This document shows, one piece after another, positions 27,301 through 32,159 of a stretch of 32,159 nt of DNA. Numbering within the stretch: position 1 is the first letter of the stretch; every line of letters begins with the position of its first letter. The notes beneath the pieces are model-generated. The model was not told where the DNA came from and did not search any database. It worked only from the letters and a program-made list of their open reading frames with translations. Position numbers and translations under genes: made by a program. Source of the DNA: Mesostigma viride (taxonomy: Eukaryota; Streptophyta; Mesostigmatophyceae; Mesostigmatales; Mesostigmataceae); the NCBI GenBank assembly GCA_009746045.1, contig RPFO01001424.1, forward strand, positions 55,001-87,159. Reading direction: 5' to 3'.

Positions 27301-29550
27301 CCTTGTCCTTGTCCTTGTCCTTGTCCTTGTCCTTGTCCTTGTCCTTGTCCTTGTCCTTGTCCTTGTCCTTGTCCTTGTCCTTGTCCTTGTCCTTGTCCTT
27401 GTCCTTGTCCTTGTCCTTGTCCTTGTCCTTGTCCTTGTCCTTGTCCTTGTCCTTGTCCTTGTCCTTGTCCTTGTCCTTGTCCTTGTCCTTGTCCTTGTCC
27501 TTGTCCTTGTCCTTGTCCTTGTCCTTGTCCTTGTCCTTGTCCTTGTCCTTGTCCTTGTCCTTGTCCTTGTCCTTGTCCTTGTCCTTGTCCTTGTCCTTGT
27601 CCTTGTCCTTGTCCTTGTCCTTGTCCTTGTCCTTGTCCTTGTCCTTGTCCTTGTCCCTTGTCCTTGTCCTTGTCCTTGTCCTTGTCCTTGTCCTTGTCCT
27701 TGTCCTTGTCCTTGTCCTTGTCCTTGTCCTTGTCCTTGTCCTTGTCCTTGTCCTTGTCCTTGTCCTTGTCCTTGTCCTTGTCCTTGTCCTTGTCCTTGTC
27801 CTTGTCCTTGTCCTTGTCCTTGTCCTTGTCCTTGTCCTTGTCCTTGTCCTTGTCCTTGTCCTTGTCCTTGTCCTTGTCCTTGTCCTTGTCCTTGTCCTTG
27901 TCCTTGTCCTTGTCCTTGTCCTTGTCCTTGTCCTTGTCCTTGTCCTTGTCCTTGTCCTTGTCCTTGTCCTTGTCCTTGTCCTTGTCCTTGTCCTTGTCCT
28001 TGTCCTTGTCCTTGTCCTTGTCCTTGTCCTTGTCCTTGTCCTTGTCCTTGTCCTTGTCCTTGTCCTTGTCCTTGTCCTTGTCCTTGTCCTTGTCCTTGTC
28101 CTTGTCCTTGTCCTTGTCCTTGTCCTTGTCCTTGTCCTTGTCCTTGTCCTTGTCCTTGTCCTTGTCCTTGTCCTTGTCCTTGTCCTTGTCCTTGTCCTTG
28201 TCCTTGTCCTTGTCCTTGTCCTTGTCCTTGTCCTTGTCCTTGTCCTTGTCCTTGTCCTTGTCCTTGTCCTTGTCCTTGTCCTTGTCCTTGTCCTTGTCCT
28301 TGTCCTTGTCCTTGTCCTTGTCCTTGTCCTTGTCCTTGTCCTTGTCCTTGTCCTTGTCCTTGTCCTTGTCCTTGTCCTTGTCCTTGTCCTTGTCCTTGTC
28401 CTTGTCCTTGTCCTTGTCCTTGTCCTTGTCCTTGTCCTTGTCCTTGTCCTTGTCCTTGTCCTTGTCCTTGTCCTTGTCCTTGTCCTTGTCCTTGTCCTTG
28501 TCCTTGTCCTTGTCCTTGTCCTTGTCCTTGTCCTTGTCCTTGTCCTTGTCCTTGTCCTTGTCCTTGTCCTTGTCCTTGTCCTTGTCCTTGTCCTTGTCCT
28601 TGTCCTTGTCCTTGTCCTTGTCCTTGTCCTTGTCCTTGTCCTTGTCCTTGTCCTTGTCCTTGTCCTTGTCCTTGTCCTTGTCCTTGTCCTTGTCCTTGTC
28701 CTTGTCCTTGTCCTTGTCCTTGTCCTTGTCCTTGTCCTTGTCCTTGTCCTTGTCCTTGTCCTTGTCCTTGTCCTTGTCCTTGTCCTTGTCCTTGTCCTTG
28801 TCCTTGTCCTTGTCCTTGTCCTTGTCCTTGTCCTTGTCCTTGTCCTTGTCCTTGTCCTTGTCCTTGTCCTTGTCCTTGTCCTTGTCCTTGTCCTTGTCCT
28901 TGTCCTTGTCCTTGTCCTTGTCCTTGTCCTTGTCCTTGTCCTTGTCCTTGTCCTTGTTGTCCTTGTCCTTGTCCTTGTCCTTGTCCTTGTCCTTGTCCTT
29001 GTCCTTGTCCTTGTCCTTGTCCTTGTCCTTGTCCTTGTCCTTGTCCTTGTCCTTGTCCTTGTCCTTGTCCTTGTCCTTGTCCTTGTCCTTGTCCTTGTCC
29101 TTGTCCTTGTCCTTGTCCTTGTCCTTGTCCTTGTCCTTGTCCTTGTCCTTGTCCTTGTCCTTGTCCTTGTCCTTGTCCTTGTCCTTGTCCTTGTCCTTGT
29201 CCTTGTCCTTGTCCTTGTCCTTGTCCTTGTCCTTGTCCTTGTCCTTGTCCTTGTCCTTGTCCTTGTCCTTGTCCTTGTCCTTGTCCTTGTCCTTGTCCTT
29301 GTCCTTGTCCTTGTCCTTGTCCTTGTCCTTGTCCTTGTCCTTGTCCTTGTCCTTGTCCTTGTCCTTGTCCTTGTCCTTGTCCTTGTCCTTGTCCTTGTCC
29401 TTGTCCTTGTCCTTGTCCTTGTCCTTGTCCTTGTCCTTGTCCTTGTCCTTGTCCTTGTCCTTGTCCTTGTCCTTGTCCTTGTCCTTGTCCTTGTCCTTGT
29501 CCTTGTCCTTGTCCTTGTCCTTGTCCTTGTCCTTGTCCTTGTCCTTGTCC
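15377..29550 (+). repeat. Giant homogeneous (CCTTGT)n array
   Basis: About 14.2 kb, or some 2,360 units of CCTTGT (minus strand ACAAGG). Only three phase changes were noticed: an extra GT at about 16521, an extra C at about 27656 and an extra TTG at about 28957. There is no A on the + strand. All six frames lack stop codons because none of the six codons is a stop, so the enormous open frames here carry no coding meaning. The minus strand (GGACAA)n has GG every six bases and could form weak two-layer G-quadruplexes, which is an inference. Confidence 0.98.
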
Positions 29551-31200
29551 TGTCCTTGTCCTTGTCCTTGTCCTTGTCCTGTCCTTGTCCTTGTCCTTGT
29601 CCTTGTCCTTGTCCTTGTCCTTGTCCTTGTCCTTGTCCTGTCCTTGTCCTTGTCCTTGTCCTTGTCCTTGTCCTTGTCCTTGTCCTTGTCCTTGTCCTTG
29701 TCCGTCCTTGTCCTTGTCCTTGTCCTTGTCCTTGTCCTGTCCTTGTCCTTGTCCTTGTCCTTGTCCTTGTCCTTGTCCTTGTCCTTGTCCTTGTCCTTGT
29801 CCTTGTCCTTGTCCTTGTCCTTGTCCTTGTCCTTGTCCTTGTCCTTGTCCTTGTCCTTGTCCTTGTCCTTGTCCTTGTCCTTGTCCTTGTCCTTGTCCTT
29901 GTCCTTGTCCTTGTCCTTGTCCTTGTCCTTGTCCTTGTCCTTGTCCTTGTCCTTGTCCTGTCCTTGTCCTTGTCCTTGTCCTTGTCCTTGTCCTTGTCCT
30001 TGTCCTTGTCCTTGTCCTTGTCCTTGTCCTTGTCCTTGTCCTTGTCCTTGTCCTTGTCCTTGTCCTTGTCCTTGTCCTTGTCCTTGTCCTTGTCCTTGTC
30101 CTTGTCCTTGTCCTTGTCCTTGTCCTTGTCCTTGTCCTTGTCCTTGTCCTTGTCCTTGTCCTTGTCCTTGTCCTTGTCCTTGTCCTTGTCCTGTCCTTGT
30201 CCTTGTTTGGTGCCTTGTCCTTGTCCTTGTCCTTGTCCTTGTCCTTGTCCTTGTCCTTGTCCTTGTCCTTGTCCTTGTCCTTGTCCTTGTCCTTGTCCTG
30301 TCCTTGTCCTTGTCCTTGTCCTTGTCCTTGTCCTTGTCCTTGTCCAGTCCTTGTCCTTGTCCTTGTCCTTGTCCTTGTCCTTGTCCTTGTCCTTGTCCTT
30401 GTCCAGCCTTGTCTGTCCTTGTCCTGTCCTTGTCCTTGTCCTTGTCCTTGTCCTTGTCCTTGTCTGTCCTTGTCCTGTCTTGTCCTTGTCCTTGTCCTTG
30501 TCCTTGTCCTTGTCCTGTCCTTGTCCTTGTCCTTGTCCTTGTCCTTTGTCCTCGTTCCTTGTCCTCGTCCTTGTCCTTGTCCTTGTCCTTGTCCTTTCTC
30601 CTTCTCCTTGTCCTTGTCCTTGTCCTTGTCCTTGTCCTTGTCCTTGTCCTTGTCCTTGTCCTTGTCCTTGTCCTTGTGCCGCACCTTGTCCTTGTCCTTG
30701 TCCTTGTCCTTGTCCTTGTCCTGTCCTTGGTCCTTGTCCTTTCCTTTTGTCCTTGTCCTTGTCCTTGTCCTTGTCCTTGTCCTTGTGCCAGCCCTTTTGT
30801 CCTTGTCCTTGTCCTTTGTCCTTGTCCTTGTGTCCTTGTCCTTGTCTTGTCCTTGTCCTTGTCCTTGTCCTTGTCCTTGTCCTCTGTCCTTGTCCTTGTC
30901 TTGTCCTTGTCCTTGTCCTTGTCCGTCCTGTCCTTGTCCTCGTCTTGTCCTTGTCCTTGTCCTGTCCTCTTGTCCTGTCCTTGTCCTTGTCCTTGTCCTG
31001 TCCTCGTCCTGTCCTTGTCCTGTCCTGTTCCTTGTCCTTGTCCTTGTCCTTGTCCTGTCCTTGTCCTTCTGTCCTTGTCCTTGTCCTTGTCCTTGTCCTT
31101 GTCCTTGTCCTTGTCCTTGTCCTCGTCCTTCGTCCTCGTCCTCGTCCTCTCGTCCTCGTCCTCTCGTCCTCGTCCTCGTCCTCTGTCCTTCGTCCTCACC

Positions 31201-31234
<34 letters not shown>

Positions 31235-32159
31235 TCGTCCTCGTCCTCGTCCTTCGTTCCTCGTCCTTGTCCTGTCCTGTCCTTGTCCTTGTCCTTGTCC
31301 TTGTCCTGTCCGCCTTGTCCTTGTCCTGCCTTGTCCTTGTCCTTGTCCTTGTCCTTGTCCTTTTGTCCTTGTCCTTGTCCTTGTCCTTGTCCTTGTCCTT
31401 GTCCTTAGTCATTTGTCCTTGTCCTTTTCGTTTGTGGTTGTCCTTGTCTTCTCCTGTCCTTGTCCTTGTCCTTGTCCTTGTCCTTGTCCTTGTCCTTGTC
31501 CTTGTCCTTGTCCTTGTCCTTGTCCTTGTCCTTGTCCTTGTCCTTGTCCTTGTCCTTGTCCTTGTCCTTGTCCTTGTCCTTGTCCTTGTCCTTGTCCTTG
31601 TCCTTGCCTTGTCTTGTCCTTGTCCTTGTCCTGTGTCCTTGTCCTTGTCCTTGTCCTTTTGTCCTTTGTCCTTGTCCTTGTCCTTGTGCCAGCACCTTGT
31701 CCTTGTCCTTGTCCTTGTCCTGCTTGTCTTGTCCTTGTCCTTGTCCTTGTCCTTGCACCTTTGTCTCGTTGTCCTTGTCCTCGTCCTTGTCCTGTGTCTG
31801 TCTCTCTTCCTCCTGTTCCTTGTCCTTGTCCTTGTCCTTGTCCTTTGTCCTTGTCCTTGTCCTTGTCCTTGTCCTTGTCCTGTTCCCTTGTCCTTGTCCT
31901 TGTCCTTTTGGCCTGTCCTTGCCTTTGTCCTTGAGGCCTTGTCCTGTGTCCTTGTCCTTGTCCTTGTCCTGTCCTTGTCCTTGTCCTTGTCCTTTGTCCT
32001 TGTCCTTGTCCTCTTGTCCTTGTCCTTGTCCTTGTCCTTGTCCTTGTCCTTGTCCTTGTCCTTGTCCTTGTCCTTGTCCTTGTCCTTGTCCTGTCCTTGT
32101 CCTGTCCTTGTCCTTGTCCTGTGTCCTTGCCTTTGTGCCAGCACCTTGTCCTTGTCCTT
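29551..32159 (+). repeat. Degenerate end of the (CCTTGT)n array
   Basis: From 29551 on, one- and two-base deletions (CCTGTCC), T insertions and substitutions become frequent. A CCTCGT variant sub-block occupies about 31121-31262. A short non-repeat patch with A residues lies at 31405-31440. GTGCCAGCACC-like interruptions occur at 30676, 30785, 31686 and 32135. The array runs to the window edge and its far boundary is not seen. Confidence 0.97.

Noticed and set aside
14903-32144. Open frames of over 5,000 codons on both strands (PC, LV, SL, KD, TR and GQ dipeptide repeats)
   Set aside because: They arise because the hexamer CCTTGT contains no stop in any of the six frames. They are repeat artefacts, not proteins.
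15377-32159. Telomere
   Set aside because: CCTTGT/ACAAGG is not a known telomere repeat, and the decayed part lies at the outer end, opposite to what a live chromosome end would show.

Overview
This looks like nuclear DNA of a photosynthetic protist or alga. Three things point that way: eukaryotic protein domains (MYND zinc finger, F-box), splice-site-like and AATAAA-like signals, and a decayed piece of plastid/bacterial-type RNA polymerase beta (rpoB). The species cannot be named from the sequence. A dense one-strand cluster of small genes rich in MYND, F-box and zinc-knuckle proteins would also fit an integrated giant-virus segment. No viral hallmark gene is present, so that stays a hypothesis.

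Layout. (1) 1-197 is a pyrimidine microsatellite. (2) 198-13144 is a cluster of nine recognisable genes, all on the + strand and separated by a few hundred bases: a small acidic protein (778), two MYND proteins (1213 and 7151), an F-box protein (2393), two copies of an unrecognised family (8325 and 9261), three proteins with C-x(2-4)-C...C-x2-H knuckles (10165, 11557 and 12356) and a small acidic protein (11018). The non-coding DNA between 281 and 11502 carries about 37 copies of a 14-bp palindrome, CCAACGGCCGTTGG, or close variants. Fourteen of them lie in a 208-bp tandem array (4330-7110). Others lie in an intergenic module found three times (before 8325, 9261 and 10165). (3) 13145-15376 holds the rpoB fragment (minus strand), a 79-bp tandem repeat, a candidate MITE and two candidate exons of one gene. 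(4) 15377-32159 is a (CCTTGT)n array of nearly 17 kb that runs off the window. It is almost perfect for 14 kb and decayed in the last 2.6 kb.

Main observations. Three genes (7151, 8325, 10165) are each broken once. Each break needs the same -1 shift, and each sits on a homopolymer forming an in-phase X XXY YYZ heptamer. Read through, the products are 263, 205 and 260 residues, matching related or analogous intact proteins of 258, 201 and 262. This is either programmed -1 frameshifting (or polymerase slippage) or three single-base assembly deletions. The palindrome contains two inverted CAACGG sites, the core bound by Myb/MSA-type factors, and has a directional right flank that agrees with gene orientation, so it may be a shared regulatory dyad. 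The giant hexamer array starts exactly where a palindrome stands in two other copies of the same 18-bp flank, so it apparently grew inside, or replaced, one of these elements.
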